A stretch of DNA of 64,000 nucleotides from Aurantimicrobium sp. (GTDB lineage Bacteria; Actinomycetota; Actinomycetes; Actinomycetales; Microbacteriaceae), in assembly GCA_024644865.1 (NCBI GenBank), contig JAHEGZ010000005.1, positions 1 to 64,000 on the forward strand, read 5' to 3'. How positions within the stretch are numbered: the first letter of the stretch is position 1; the number at the start of each line of letters is the position of its first letter. The position numbers and the translations under genes are program-made. Below are positions 19,680 to 28,288 of the stretch, piece after piece. Below the pieces are notes generated by a model. The model was not told where the DNA came from and did not search any database. It saw nothing but the letters and a program-made list of their open reading frames with translations.

Positions 19680-21098
19680 CTACGACTGGATGAGGCTTTC
19701 GTAAGGGTCTTCGGCGAGAGGGTTCAGCATATTGTGCTTCTCGGCAATGGCATCCCAGTTCAGCCGACGGCCGCGCCACGAGAAAACGCTGATCTTCGCG
19801 AGTTCCTCCATTGCCCGCGCAATGAAAACTCCGTAGATACCCAGGGGGGTGCAGAGTCCGAGCACGACCGCGAGTGGAAGACCGACGACGAATGGACCGA
19901 CAAAGTCTCCCAGTACGACGCCGCGAAGGTCGTTGGCGCTCGGCAATATGGATGCCCCCATCAGTGACCCGCGCACCTTGACCGGTTGCAGCACGGCGTT
20001 GATCACAATTCCTGCGGTCGCGTACGTGATCACGATTGCCGGCACCTCGGGATACATGACGTTGAGTCCGAGTGACGAAAGCGCGTAGAGAAGTCCGAAG
20101 ATGCTTGCCGTGACGAGCGCGATGCGCTTGATGTAGGTCACCCAGGCGCGAGCGAGTGGTCCGTTGGCTGCGCCCACTGCGCGACCAGTCAGGGCATTAT
20201 TTGCGTTCATCAACCCCATCGAACCCACGAAGAAAATGCCCTCGAGGTTGCCAACAATCTGGGAGGCGGCAAGCGCTGCGTCACCGATGTGTGCGGTGAT
20301 GACGTTGTAGAGAAACTGTCCTCCCGACCAAATGCCACCGGTGAGCCCCATCGGGGCGGCGAGCACGACGAGCGGCCCAAGAACTGACTTCCACTCGCGC
20401 AGGCGTCCGGGCATTTCCCACTTGGCGATGTGGAAGACGCCGAAGGTTTGAATCGCCATGATGATGACCTTGACGGCCGTTGCGATGATCATCGCCCACG
20501 CGGCACCGGTGACGCCGAGTGCGGGAACCGGCCCCCATCCGTAAACGAGGGCGATAGCTAGAGGCACTTGCAAAATACTCGTGACGAGTGTGGCCACCAT
20601 CGGGCTGCGAGCGTGGTCGGCCGATCGCAAAACTCCGCTGAGCACCTGAACGATCAGGGCGAGGAACAGGAATCCCAGTGTGAGCGCGAGATAGGTGGCA
20701 CCGGCCTCGACAACCGCGGGGGATGCGCCAACAGCGGCAAATATTTGGCGGGGCCAAATCGCAAAGGGGGCACCCACGACAAGGGCAATGACCACGGTTG
20801 TCGTCACCGCTGAGGTCACGACCTTGTTCAGCTCTTTCTCGCGCTTGGCTCCATAGGCGCGTGCGACCAAAATCGACGTGCTCGCGCCGAGAGCGCCGAG
20901 GATAAAGAACGGCACATAGAGAATGCTCGACGCGAAGCCCACGGCTGCCACCGCGGTTTCACCCAGACCGGCGACGATGACCTGACTGACCAGATTCAGC
21001 CCAAGAATGAGCATGAATTCGAGGCTCACGGGTACTGCAACTCGTGCCACTTCCCGGCCGGGATTGGCGGGCAGATACTGTCTCAGGGTCTCACGCAT
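19680..21098 (-). CDS. MATE-family multidrug/toxin efflux transporter
   Basis: A 472-aa MATE transporter, which exports cationic compounds using a Na+ or H+ gradient. Twelve hydrophobic helices are visible, starting with VPVSLEFMLILGLNLVSQVI, the typical LGALGASTSILVARAYGAKR after helix 2 and the VLSGVLRSADHARSPM loop near the middle. ATG 21098 is chosen because GGGAGG lies 4 nt upstream; the open frame continues far upstream but antisense to the next gene. It diverges from the cysteine hydrolase gene. Confidence 0.9.
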   Translation of the reverse strand: MRETLRQYLPANPGREVARVAVPVSLEFMLILGLNLVSQVIVAGLGETAVAAVGFASSILYVPFFILGALGASTSILVARAYGAKREKELNKVVTSAVTTTVVIALVVGAPFAIWPRQIFAAVGASPAVVEAGATYLALTLGFLFLALIVQVLSGVLRSADHARSPMVATLVTSILQVPLAIALVYGWGPVPALGVTGAAWAMIIATAVKVIIMAIQTFGVFHIAKWEMPGRLREWKSVLGPLVVLAAPMGLTGGIWSGGQFLYNVITAHIGDAALAASQIVGNLEGIFFVGSMGLMNANNALTGRAVGAANGPLARAWVTYIKRIALVTASIFGLLYALSSLGLNVMYPEVPAIVITYATAGIVINAVLQPVKVRGSLMGASILPSANDLRGVVLGDFVGPFVVGLPLAVVLGLCTPLGIYGVFIARAMEELAKISVFSWRGRRLNWDAIAEKHNMLNPLAEDPYESLIQS

Positions 21099-21127
21099 GC
21101 GACCTCCCAACTTACCCGGTTCACGGC

Positions 21128-21160
21128 TAGGGTGAGAACAGAATGCGAACCAACGGAGGT
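21128..21160 (+). promoter_or_regulatory. -10 box and strong ribosome site of the cysteine hydrolase gene
   Basis: TAGGGT (21128-21133) is followed by a 5' leader of about 25 nt with GGAGGT (21155-21160), 4 nt before the ATG at 21165. The ribosome site fixes the start over the upstream in-frame ATG. Confidence 0.5.
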
Positions 21161-21164
21161 TGTC

Positions 21165-21773
21165 ATGTGGAGCCTTGACCCAACCAAGTGCGCCCTGCTC
21201 GTCATCGACATGCAGAACGATTTTGTACTCGAGGGATATCCGATGGAGGTGCCCAATGCTCGCAAAGCCATTCCGCACATCCAGCGACTGATTTCTGCAA
21301 GCCGCGAGCTGAACATCCCGATCTTCTACACGCAACACACGCTGACCGAGGGTGCCGTGAATTCTCCGCTCGAAGCCGCCTACAACCCCAAGCTCTTTGA
21401 AGTCGGGATGCGCCCGGGCACCTTTGGCGTGCAAGTGATTGACGACCTCAAGCCGGCCGCCGAAGATACCGTCATCACGAAGTATCGCTACAACGCGTTC
21501 CACAACACGCTGCTCGAGCCGATGCTCAAGACCATTCGCGGACTCAACCAGATTGACACCGTCATTATCACGGGCACTCTCACCGAAGTGTGCTGCGACT
21601 CGACCGCTCGCGGCGCCTACATGCGTGACTACAAGGTTGCATTTGTCGACGATGCCACCGGCGGTCTGAGCGAAGAGGCCGAACAAGCCACGTTCAAGGC
21701 GATGAGCATGTTCTTTGGTCGCGTGATGAACACTGACGCGACTCTTGCTGAACTGGGCGTCGCCAACGCCTAG
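21165..21773 (+). CDS. Isochorismatase-family cysteine hydrolase
   Basis: A 202-aa hydrolase of the isochorismatase/nicotinamidase superfamily, which cleaves amide, ureide or vinyl-ether bonds. The catalytic triad is visible: Asp in LVIDMQNDF, Lys in ITKYRYNAF and Cys in TEVCCDSTARGAYMRDY, with the cis-peptide GTLTEVCC. Length is normal. The start with GGAGGT 4 nt upstream is clear. Substrate cannot be read from sequence; nicotinamidase is possible but no NAD-salvage partner is adjacent. The stop TAG is also the start of the -10 box of the next gene. Confidence 0.9.
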   Translation: MWSLDPTKCALLVIDMQNDFVLEGYPMEVPNARKAIPHIQRLISASRELNIPIFYTQHTLTEGAVNSPLEAAYNPKLFEVGMRPGTFGVQVIDDLKPAAEDTVITKYRYNAFHNTLLEPMLKTIRGLNQIDTVIITGTLTEVCCDSTARGAYMRDYKVAFVDDATGGLSEEAEQATFKAMSMFFGRVMNTDATLAELGVANA

Positions 21774-21785
21774 GCTTTTCTTATG
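21771..21785 (+). promoter_or_regulatory. -10 box overlapping a stop codon; leaderless start of the SRPBCC gene
   Basis: TAGGCT (21771-21776) begins with the stop codon of the cysteine hydrolase and is followed by 6 nt and ATG at 21783. Confidence 0.6.
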
Positions 21786-22250
21786 CCTGAAAAGTACTCA
21801 CTTCAGACGTCGATCGTGATCGACGCCCCCGCCAAGAAGGTCTTCGACCTTATGCTCGACCTCAACCAGTTCGACGACTGGAACCCGTTCCGCACGATGG
21901 ACCCGTCAGTAACGACGAAGGTCACTCAGGCAAAGCCCGGTCCGGGTTCCCTTTACGAATATCAAGGCGACCGCATCGGCCGCGGGCAACAGCTCGTCGT
22001 CTCCGCGCAGAAGCCAAATCTCATCGTTTCCGAGATGTCGTTCTTCGGAAAGAAGAAGACCAACACCGCGAACATTGAGTTTCGCATCCACGAAGAAACT
22101 GCCGGCACGCTCGTCACGTGGTACATGGAAGGCGAGCGCGGCCTTGGCGGCAAGTTCATGGGTGTGGTTCTTGGCTTCGACAAAATGATGGGCAAGTCTT
22201 TTGCCACTGGACTTGCGGCGCTCAAGTCGCTGATGGAATCGGAGAAGTAG
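21783..22250 (+). CDS. SRPBCC (START-like) family protein
   Basis: A 155-aa protein with the helix-grip fold of the polyketide-cyclase/START family: SIVIDAPAKKVFDLMLDLNQF at residues 9-29, followed by DDWNPFRTMDP and, near the C-terminus, the long helix GFDKMMGKSFATGLAALKSL. Such proteins bind hydrophobic ligands; none is indicated. The ATG at 21783 is leaderless. The next gene starts directly at its stop. Confidence 0.88.
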   Translation: MPEKYSLQTSIVIDAPAKKVFDLMLDLNQFDDWNPFRTMDPSVTTKVTQAKPGPGSLYEYQGDRIGRGQQLVVSAQKPNLIVSEMSFFGKKKTNTANIEFRIHEETAGTLVTWYMEGERGLGGKFMGVVLGFDKMMGKSFATGLAALKSLMESEK

Positions 22251-22538
22251 GTGTCAGAATTTGCGCCCGAGATCGTCGAGGCGATCACCGGTTACATGAA
22301 CGCAAATCAGGCTGAGTCAAACCTGGTTATCGTCAAGACGCTGGGCGAGACTCGCGACGCGACGGCAGCTGCTCTGGTCGGCTTCGACTCAGAAGCTGCG
22401 ATTTTTAGCGCCACTCTTGGTGAGGGCGAAGTTGAGGTGCGAGTGCCTTGGAGCTACGAAGTCACCACCCGTGACCAGGTGCGCGAGCAGCTTTTTGCCA
22501 TGCTCGACCGGGCTGTGGCTCTTTACGACTTCGAGTAG
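22251..22538 (+). CDS. DUF2470-like small protein
   Basis: A 95-aa protein whose GTG start follows the SRPBCC stop with no gap. The pattern EIVEAITGYMNANQAESNLV, then GFDSEAAIFSA, EVRVPWSYEV and RDQVREQLFAMLDRAV resembles the DUF2470 fold seen in haem-related pyridoxamine-oxidase-like proteins, though the usual HMN.DH motif is degraded to YMNANQ. Function unknown. It converges on nifS across 24 bp. Confidence 0.7.
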   Translation: MSEFAPEIVEAITGYMNANQAESNLVIVKTLGETRDATAAALVGFDSEAAIFSATLGEGEVEVRVPWSYEVTTRDQVREQLFAMLDRAVALYDFE

Positions 22539-22562
22539 TTCGACCGCTCGACGTTAGGGTCA

Positions 22563-23729
22563 CTAGCCGCCGAGCGACTCAACTGCAATAACGGATGCGC
22601 GCAGCGCACTCGCGGCCTGCTTGAGGTCTTCGGCGCTTGTGCCGTGGCTCAAGCTAAATCGCACGCTCGTTTGGGCCACCTCCGGCGCGTATCCGCAGGC
22701 CAGTAGCACGTGCGAAGGATCATCGCGCCCGGCGGCGCAGGCAGAACCGCTGGAAACAATCACGCCATGTTCCTCGAGTTGGAGAAGTACTGCCTCGCCG
22801 CTGATGCCCTCGAAAACGAATGAGGCAATGGCGGGGGAGCGACTGGCTCCCGTCGGTCCGGTGAGTCGGGCTCGAGGGATGGTGGTCAAGACCTCCTCGA
22901 TGAATGCGTCACGCCGGGAAATCGTCTCGTCTCGCTCATTGAGCTCCCCCTGCTGAGTGAGCTTGTCGAAATCACGAAGCCCATCCACGGCGGCCGCAAG
23001 CGCAACAGCCCAGGCAACGTTCTCGGTGCCGGAGCGAACGGAGAATTCCTGGCCGCCTCCGTGCAGCAGTGGCTCAATGCTCGCGCCCGAGCGCAGGTAG
23101 AACGCACCCACGCCTTTGGGGGCACCAATCTTGTGACCCGAGAAGCTCAGTGCGTCGACACCGAGCTCGGAAACGCTGACGGGCATCCACCCGATAGCCT
23201 GCACTGCGTCGGTGTGAACGAGTGCCCCAACCTGGTGCGCTTCAGCCGCAAAACGAGCAATCGGGTGAATCGTGCCGATCTCGTTATTCGCAAGCATGAG
23301 CGTGACGAGCGAGGTGTCGGGGCGTAGAGCTGCAGAAAGGGTATTCGGGTCAATCTCGCCCTCGTGATTGACCGGCAACCACGTGATCTCGAAGCCATGA
23401 GCTCGCTCGAGGTAACGAAGGCTTTCAAGAACCGCCTCGTGCTCGGTCTTCGCGCTCAGGATGTGCTTGCCTCGCGGGTTTGCCAAAGCGAGACCGATCA
23501 CGCCGAGATTGTTACCCTCGGTACCACCGGAAGTGAAGGTGACTTCCGTTGCACGCGCTCCAATGAACGCAGCGACCCGGGAGCGGGCATCCTCGAGGGC
23601 AACGGATGCCCTGTGCCCGAGCTCGTGCGTACTCGAGGCGTTGCCAAACTCCCCGGTCAGGTATGGCCACGCGGCTTCGAGCGCCGCCGGAACAACTGGC
23701 GTCGTCGCAGCGTGATCGAGGTACATCAT
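22563..23729 (-). CDS. nifS: NAD-operon cysteine desulfurase (NifS/IscS-like)
   Basis: PLP-dependent cysteine desulfurase (388 aa) that supplies persulfide sulfur; as the last gene of the nad operon it likely serves the [4Fe-4S] cluster of NadA. Motifs are MYLDHAATTPV, TSGGTEGNNLGVIGL, the PLP lysine in SFSGHKIGAPKGVGA and the catalytic cysteine in SSGSACAAGRDDPSHVLLA. The ATG at 23727-23729 overlaps the nadC stop. A stretch reading DFDKLTQQGELNERDE (22935-22981) corresponds to a half copy of the intergenic repeat near 2853 and looks like a repeat-derived insertion in a helix that is usually variable. Confidence 0.93.
   Translation of the reverse strand: MMYLDHAATTPVVPAALEAAWPYLTGEFGNASSTHELGHRASVALEDARSRVAAFIGARATEVTFTSGGTEGNNLGVIGLALANPRGKHILSAKTEHEAVLESLRYLERAHGFEITWLPVNHEGEIDPNTLSAALRPDTSLVTLMLANNEIGTIHPIARFAAEAHQVGALVHTDAVQAIGWMPVSVSELGVDALSFSGHKIGAPKGVGAFYLRSGASIEPLLHGGGQEFSVRSGTENVAWAVALAAAVDGLRDFDKLTQQGELNERDETISRRDAFIEEVLTTIPRARLTGPTGASRSPAIASFVFEGISGEAVLLQLEEHGVIVSSGSACAAGRDDPSHVLLACGYAPEVAQTSVRFSLSHGTSAEDLKQAASALRASVIAVESLGG
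22954..22973. repeat. Repeat half-site inside nifS
   Basis: TGAGTGAGCTTGTCGAAATC matches the first arm of the intergenic repeat at 2850-2869 with one difference (TGATTGAGCTTGTCGAAATC). In the nifS frame it encodes the DFDKLT segment. Only one arm is clear, so an old insertion is inferred. Confidence 0.5.
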
Positions 23730-24577
23730 GAGATCTGAACGTCCAAGCCCAAATCGAGTGCGCGGGCGGAGTGAGTGAGCGCGCCCACGGAGATGTAGTC
23801 GACGCCCGTGCTGGCGATGCCGGCAACGGTGTCGAGGTTGACACCGCCGCTTGCCTCAACCTTGGCTCGGCCGGCCACCTGGGCCACGCCCGTGCGCAGG
23901 TCGGCCAGCGAGAAGTTATCGAGCATGATCACGTCAACGCCGCCGGCGAGCACCGCGTCGATCTGGTCGAGGCGGTCGACTTCAACTTCGAAGACCATTC
24001 CGGCTGGCAGTTGTGCCTTGACCTGCTGGAGGGCGGTGGTGACGTCGAGGCCGTCCTGCGTGAGAACGGCGAGGTGGTTGTCTTTGGCCATGAATGCGTC
24101 AGAAAGGCTGAATCGGTGGTTGGTGCCTCCGCCACAGACGACCGCGTGACGCTCGAACGCGCGCAACGTGGGTGTGGTCTTTCGGGTATCAAGAATCACG
24201 GCGTTCGTTCCAGCGACCGCATCAACGTATGCGCGAGTGAGAGTGGCAATGCCGCTCATACGCTGGGCAAAGTTGAGCCCGACGCGTTCGCCGGTGAGAA
24301 CGGCGCGAGCTGGGCCGATGACGCGAGCGAGTTCGTCACCAGCGACGAAAGCGTCGCCGTCGTTCTTGAGCAGGTCAACGCGAACGCTCGGATCAGTCAG
24401 CGTGAACGCAGCTGCGAAAACGTCAGCTCCGGCAAAAACGCCCGGCTCTCGTGCGGCCAGAACCGCGGTTGCCTGTGCGCCGGCGGGAATGACGAGGGTC
24501 GAGGTGATGTCGCCGGTGGGGGCATCCTCGGCCAAAGCGGCCGCGACCACGGTGTTCATGAGGTGCGCATCAAGCAT
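23726..24577 (-). CDS. nadC: Nicotinate-nucleotide pyrophosphorylase (carboxylating)
   Basis: Quinolinate phosphoribosyltransferase: quinolinate plus PRPP gives nicotinate mononucleotide, CO2 and PPi. The 283-aa product has the family set EDAPTGDITSTLVIPAG, NFAQRMSGIATLTRAYVDAV, LDTRKTTPTLRAFERHAVV with the GGGTNHRFSLSDAFMAKDNH block, and EVEVDRLDQIDAVLAGGVDV, then the C-terminal VEASGGVNLDTVAGIASTGV. The ATG at 24575-24577 overlaps the end of nadB by 8 bp; its stop overlaps the start of nifS. Third enzyme of the nadABC operon. Confidence 0.96.
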   Translation of the reverse strand: MLDAHLMNTVVAAALAEDAPTGDITSTLVIPAGAQATAVLAAREPGVFAGADVFAAAFTLTDPSVRVDLLKNDGDAFVAGDELARVIGPARAVLTGERVGLNFAQRMSGIATLTRAYVDAVAGTNAVILDTRKTTPTLRAFERHAVVCGGGTNHRFSLSDAFMAKDNHLAVLTQDGLDVTTALQQVKAQLPAGMVFEVEVDRLDQIDAVLAGGVDVIMLDNFSLADLRTGVAQVAGRAKVEASGGVNLDTVAGIASTGVDYISVGALTHSARALDLGLDVQIS

Positions 24578-26138
24578 TGTTCGTTGCCTTTACAAGGATC
24601 GGGCGGGCCAGCCTCGGCTCGGTGGCCGAATAGTCGAGTCGGTAGTGTGCGCCTCGGGATTCGTGCCGCGCTTGAGCGGCAGCTGTCACCGCGTGTGCCA
24701 GGAGCAGCAGGTTGGCATCTTCCCAGTCGGGGAATACGCGGTGCTCGCGCGTAGCCGGGCGCCACTGAGAGAGTTGGGCACGCGCCTCGCGCAAACCGTC
24801 ATCGTCGCGGGCCAGGCCAACGTTGTCCCACATGAGCGTTTGCAGTTCAACGCGGTCGACCACGGGTCGCGCTTCGCCCGAGCGGGCATAGATGTCGTCA
24901 ACCGAGAGCGTAATCTCGGTCACCGGACCGTCGGGCCAGCGCCCGGCGGGGGCGTGCTCGGGCCACTGCCCTCCAATTGTGCGCACCGCCCGGCGTGAGG
25001 TCACGATCGACTCGAGCAGCGAGTTCGACGCGAGTCGGTTAGCCCCGTGTGCGCCAGTGCAACCAACCTCGCCGACCGCGTACAGGCCCGGGAGGCTCGT
25101 GCGCCCGTCGACGTCGGTGGCGATGCCGCCCATCCAGTAGTGCGCTGCCGGAGTGATCGGTACCGGATTCTTGCTCCAGTCCAACCCGTATCGTCGACAG
25201 GCCTTCGAAATGCTCGGGAATCGCTCGTCCAAGAACTTTGCACCGAGCGCCGTGGCATCGAGAAGGACCGGTTGCCCACCCTGGGAGCGCATTTCGTTCT
25301 GCACGCCCCGGGCGACGATGTCTCTCGGGGCCAGCTCGGCCAGTGGGTGAATCTTTTGCATGAACCGTTCGCCCGCGTTGTTGATGAGCACGGCGCCTTC
25401 ACCGCGCACGGCCTCAGATATCAGGAACGATCCGGGTACCGCCAGCGCGGTGGGGTGGAATTGATAGAACTCGAGGTCGGCGAGCTCAGCGCCAGCCCGC
25501 AATCCGGCAGCGACGCCATCACCCGTGGTCACCAGGGGGTTGGTCGTGTGACGGTACAGTTGCCCGGCGCCTCCGCTGGCCAGAATGACGACGTCGGCAT
25601 CCACGAAAAGCGGACCCGAGGCGGTCAGCACGCTCACGCCCACGACGCGTCGGGTGCCAGCGAGATCAGTGTCGGTCGCGATGTCGATGACAAACGTGTG
25701 CTCGAGAATCTGAGCAACTCTCGCACGAGCTGCCGTGGCGAGAGCGTTGCTGATACCCGCACCCGTGGCATCGCCTCCCGCGTGCAGCACGCGAGCGTGT
25801 GAGTGCGCGGCCTCGAGGCCGCGGGCGAACTCTGCCCCGTTGCGGTCGAAGTCAACACCCCAGGCGACGAGGTCGGCGATACTCCCCGGGCCCTCGGCGC
25901 AGAGAACTTCAACTGCAGGCAGCCACGACAGCCCGGCACCGGCACTCATGGTGTCGGCAACATGCTCGGCAATGCTGTCATCCGAAGATGTCACGGCAGA
26001 GATGCCACCTTGGGCGTAGTGGGTGTTGCTCTCGGCGAGGTCGGCCTTGGTAATCAGAGTGACGTGGTGTTCTGCGCTCGCGTCAACGGCGGCAATCAAT
26101 CCTGCGATTCCGCTTCCGATGACGACGACGTTTTCCAT
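24570..26138 (-). CDS. nadB: L-aspartate oxidase
   Basis: FAD enzyme oxidising L-aspartate to iminoaspartate, the first step of de novo NAD synthesis. The 522-aa product starts MENVVVIGSGIAGLIAAVDA (dinucleotide-binding motif) and shows the active-site run NTHYAQGGISAV, FYQFHPTALAVP, SEAVRGEGAVLINNAGERF, the His/Arg segment TPAAHYWMGGIATDVDGR and TGAHGANRLASNSLLES. The ATG at 26136-26138 lies 2 nt after the nadA stop; upstream in-frame codons overlap nadA and are not family-like. It overlaps nadC by 8 bp at its end. Confidence 0.96.
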   Translation of the reverse strand: MENVVVIGSGIAGLIAAVDASAEHHVTLITKADLAESNTHYAQGGISAVTSSDDSIAEHVADTMSAGAGLSWLPAVEVLCAEGPGSIADLVAWGVDFDRNGAEFARGLEAAHSHARVLHAGGDATGAGISNALATAARARVAQILEHTFVIDIATDTDLAGTRRVVGVSVLTASGPLFVDADVVILASGGAGQLYRHTTNPLVTTGDGVAAGLRAGAELADLEFYQFHPTALAVPGSFLISEAVRGEGAVLINNAGERFMQKIHPLAELAPRDIVARGVQNEMRSQGGQPVLLDATALGAKFLDERFPSISKACRRYGLDWSKNPVPITPAAHYWMGGIATDVDGRTSLPGLYAVGEVGCTGAHGANRLASNSLLESIVTSRRAVRTIGGQWPEHAPAGRWPDGPVTEITLSVDDIYARSGEARPVVDRVELQTLMWDNVGLARDDDGLREARAQLSQWRPATREHRVFPDWEDANLLLLAHAVTAAAQARHESRGAHYRLDYSATEPRLARPILVKATNNA

Positions 26139-26140
26139 GG

Positions 26141-27424
26141 TTATGCCGGCTTGGCAGCCAGCATCCTTTCGAGAGCGACCTTGGCCTCCTTGGCCAACGA
26201 CGCATCCACGGTGATTTGGTTGACAACTTCGCCGGCTACGAGACGCTCGAGCACCCAAGCCAGGTAACCCGGGTGAATGCGGTACATCGTCGAGCAGGGG
26301 CAGATCACCGGGTCGAGGCAGAAGATGTGATGCTCGGGGAACTGCGTCGCCAGGCGTTGAACCATGTTGATTTCGGTGCCGATGGCAAAGGTGCTGGGCT
26401 CGGTCGCGTTCTCAATCGCGCGACGGATGTAGTCGGTCGAGCCGTATTCGTCGGCGGCGTCTACAACGGGCATCGGGCACTCGGGGTGCACGATCACTCG
26501 CACTCCCGGAAAGTCGACGCGAGCCTTGTCAATCTGGTCGACGGAGAAGCGCTTATGAACCGAGCAGAAACCGTTCCACAGCACAACCTTGGCGCCGAGC
26601 AGGTCGGCCTCGGTGTTACCGCCGAGGGGCTTGCGACCGTGCCAGAGCGGCATGTCGTCAACCGAGATGCCCATTGCCTTAGCCGTGTTGCGACCAAGGT
26701 GCTGGTCGGGAAAGAACAGCACGCGCTGACCGCGCTCAAACGCCCAGCGCAGCACGATTTCAGCGTTCGATGAGGTGCACACGATTCCGCCGTTTCGTCC
26801 GCAGAATGCTTTGAGGTCGGCTGCCGAGTTCATGTACGTCACCGGGATAATCGGAACGCGACCGTTGGCATCGGGCTCGGTGCCGTAGATGGCCGAGAGC
26901 TCGGCCCAGCACTGCTCGACGGAGTCAATGTCTGCCATGTCTGCCATCGAGCAGCCAGCGGCAAGATTGGGCAGAATGACCGACTGGTTGTCGCCCGAAA
27001 GAATGTCCGCGGTCTCGGCCATGAAGTGCACGCCACAGAACACGATTGCTTCGGCCTCGGGGTGAGCCTTGGCCGCGTTGGCCAGCTGGAAGGAGTCGCC
27101 AAGGTAGTCGGCGTGCTGCACGATCTCGTCGCGCTGGTAGAAGTGCCCGAGAATCACCACGCGATCGCCCAACGTGGTTTTGGCGGTGCGGATGCGCACG
27201 TGCAGCTCTTCGTTCGTTGCCGTCTTGTACTCCTCAGGCAGGGCACCCTGCCGAGGTGAACCCACCGGGATGACATCGCCGAGCGATGCACCCGGCCCGT
27301 AGCTCGGTGCCTCGCGGTCAAACTCCCACGGACCTTTGGCCAGTGACGGGCTGCACGTCGTGCCGGAAGCGGTACCGGCTGCAATCGCTTGAATCTGCTC
27401 GTCTACCGATGCGGTGTTGGTCAT
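26141..27424 (-). CDS. nadA: Quinolinate synthase
   Basis: Condenses iminoaspartate with dihydroxyacetone phosphate to quinolinate using a [4Fe-4S] cluster. At 427 aa it is the longer form common in actinobacteria. Cluster cysteines are expected in FCGVHFMAETADILS, in IVHPECPMPV and in DPVICPCSTMYRIHP. Other landmarks are VVILGHFYQRDEIVQHADYLGD near residue 95 and GCSMADMADID. The ATG at 27424 overlaps the nrtR stop (ATGA), so nrtR and nadA are coupled. Confidence 0.96.
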   Translation of the reverse strand: MTNTASVDEQIQAIAAGTASGTTCSPSLAKGPWEFDREAPSYGPGASLGDVIPVGSPRQGALPEEYKTATNEELHVRIRTAKTTLGDRVVILGHFYQRDEIVQHADYLGDSFQLANAAKAHPEAEAIVFCGVHFMAETADILSGDNQSVILPNLAAGCSMADMADIDSVEQCWAELSAIYGTEPDANGRVPIIPVTYMNSAADLKAFCGRNGGIVCTSSNAEIVLRWAFERGQRVLFFPDQHLGRNTAKAMGISVDDMPLWHGRKPLGGNTEADLLGAKVVLWNGFCSVHKRFSVDQIDKARVDFPGVRVIVHPECPMPVVDAADEYGSTDYIRRAIENATEPSTFAIGTEINMVQRLATQFPEHHIFCLDPVICPCSTMYRIHPGYLAWVLERLVAGEVVNQITVDASLAKEAKVALERMLAAKPA

Positions 27425-28158
27425 GATGCGGCTCCCAGGTCTCGGGCGTTCGGGCGGGTCGAAGTGGTGCGAAGGGTCAGTGGATCGGGGTCGGTCAGGT
27501 CTTGGCTCGCGTTGTAGCGGTAAAGCTGCGGTGGTCGGTGACGCGTGCCCTCGAGGCGCTCGCCGGTGGGTTCAACGATGTTGGCTGACTCCACCATCCG
27601 TCTGAAGTTGCCCGGGTCAAGGCGCTTGCCCAGCACGACCTCGTAGACCTCGCGCAATTGCGCAAGGGTAAAGGTATCGCCCAAGAAACCGAGTGCCACG
27701 CGTGAGTATTCAATTTTGGAGCGCAAACGCCACAGCGCGTACTCGATGATGAGGTTGTGGTCGAAAGCAAGCTCGGGAACTTCGTCGGCGAAGAACCACT
27801 GCACGTTCTCGCTCTCAATCGCACCGGCGGTTTCGTCGCTGCCGATGAGGGCCCAGTAAACGATAGAGACAACGCGATCGGGGGAGCGGTCAACCTGGCC
27901 GAAGGCATAGAGCTGTTCGAGGTATCGCGGCTCAAGTCCGGTGGTTGCCAAGAGGGCACTGCCGGCAGCCGCCTGCAAGTCCTCGTTGGATTTGAGCGGA
28001 GCACCGGGCAGCGCCCACTTGCCCTGGTGGGGAGCGCGGATGCGGCGAACGAGTGGCAACGCCAGACGCATTTCGCCCGAGGCGTCGGGTCGAAGGGTAA
28101 AGATCACCGTGGAGACGGCGAGAACGGGAGTTCGCGCTGACGAGACTCCTGCGTTCAT
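27421..28158 (-). CDS. nrtR: NrtR-type NAD-biosynthesis regulator
   Basis: A 245-aa two-domain regulator. Residues 10-150 form a Nudix-like domain (TPVLAVSTVIFTL, GKWALPGAPLKSNEDLQAAA) whose Nudix box lacks the usual REUxEE acidic residues (SALLATTGL instead), which fits a sensor for ADP-ribose rather than a hydrolase. Residues 155-245 form a winged helix (YSRVALGFLGDTFTLAQLRE, NFRRMVES). In characterised members, ADP-ribose relieves repression of NAD genes. The ATG at 28158 has GGGAGGT upstream. It heads the nrtR-nadA-nadB-nadC-nifS operon, so it is likely autoregulated. Confidence 0.9.
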   Translation of the reverse strand: MNAGVSSARTPVLAVSTVIFTLRPDASGEMRLALPLVRRIRAPHQGKWALPGAPLKSNEDLQAAAGSALLATTGLEPRYLEQLYAFGQVDRSPDRVVSIVYWALIGSDETAGAIESENVQWFFADEVPELAFDHNLIIEYALWRLRSKIEYSRVALGFLGDTFTLAQLREVYEVVLGKRLDPGNFRRMVESANIVEPTGERLEGTRHRPPQLYRYNASQDLTDPDPLTLRTTSTRPNARDLGAAS

Positions 28159-28186
28159 GGCACCTCCCACGGTAAAAGTCAGAATG

Positions 28187-28214
28187 ACTATAAGTGAACT
28201 TATCTTAGTGTCGA
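28187..28214 (-). promoter_or_regulatory. nrtR-nadABC-nifS promoter with overlapping palindrome
   Basis: On the minus strand a -35-like TCGACA (28209-28214), 16-nt spacer and TATAGT (28187-28192) form a good vegetative promoter. A perfect palindrome ATAAGTGAACTTAT (28190-28203) overlaps the -10 box and spacer and is the best candidate NrtR operator. AGTCATT occurs twice on the same strand around it. The operator assignment is inference. Confidence 0.6.
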
Positions 28215-28288
28215 AATGACTCAAACTCCAAACCGGGTTCCGTCGGTTGTGTGACGAGTTAGTTACAACTCCAGAGGATTTGCGCAAA

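Noticed and set aside
21099-21686. N-terminal extension of the MATE protein to 668 aa
   Set aside because: The extra 196 residues are antisense to the cysteine hydrolase; GGGAGG just before ATG 21098 marks the true start.
23771-24754. 327-aa plus-strand open frame opposite nadC and nadB
   Set aside because: Antisense to two conserved NAD genes; low-complexity sequence.
24570-26258. Longer nadB start at 26258
   Set aside because: The extension overlaps the end of nadA in another frame and has no family similarity; ATG 26138 gives the normal N-terminus.
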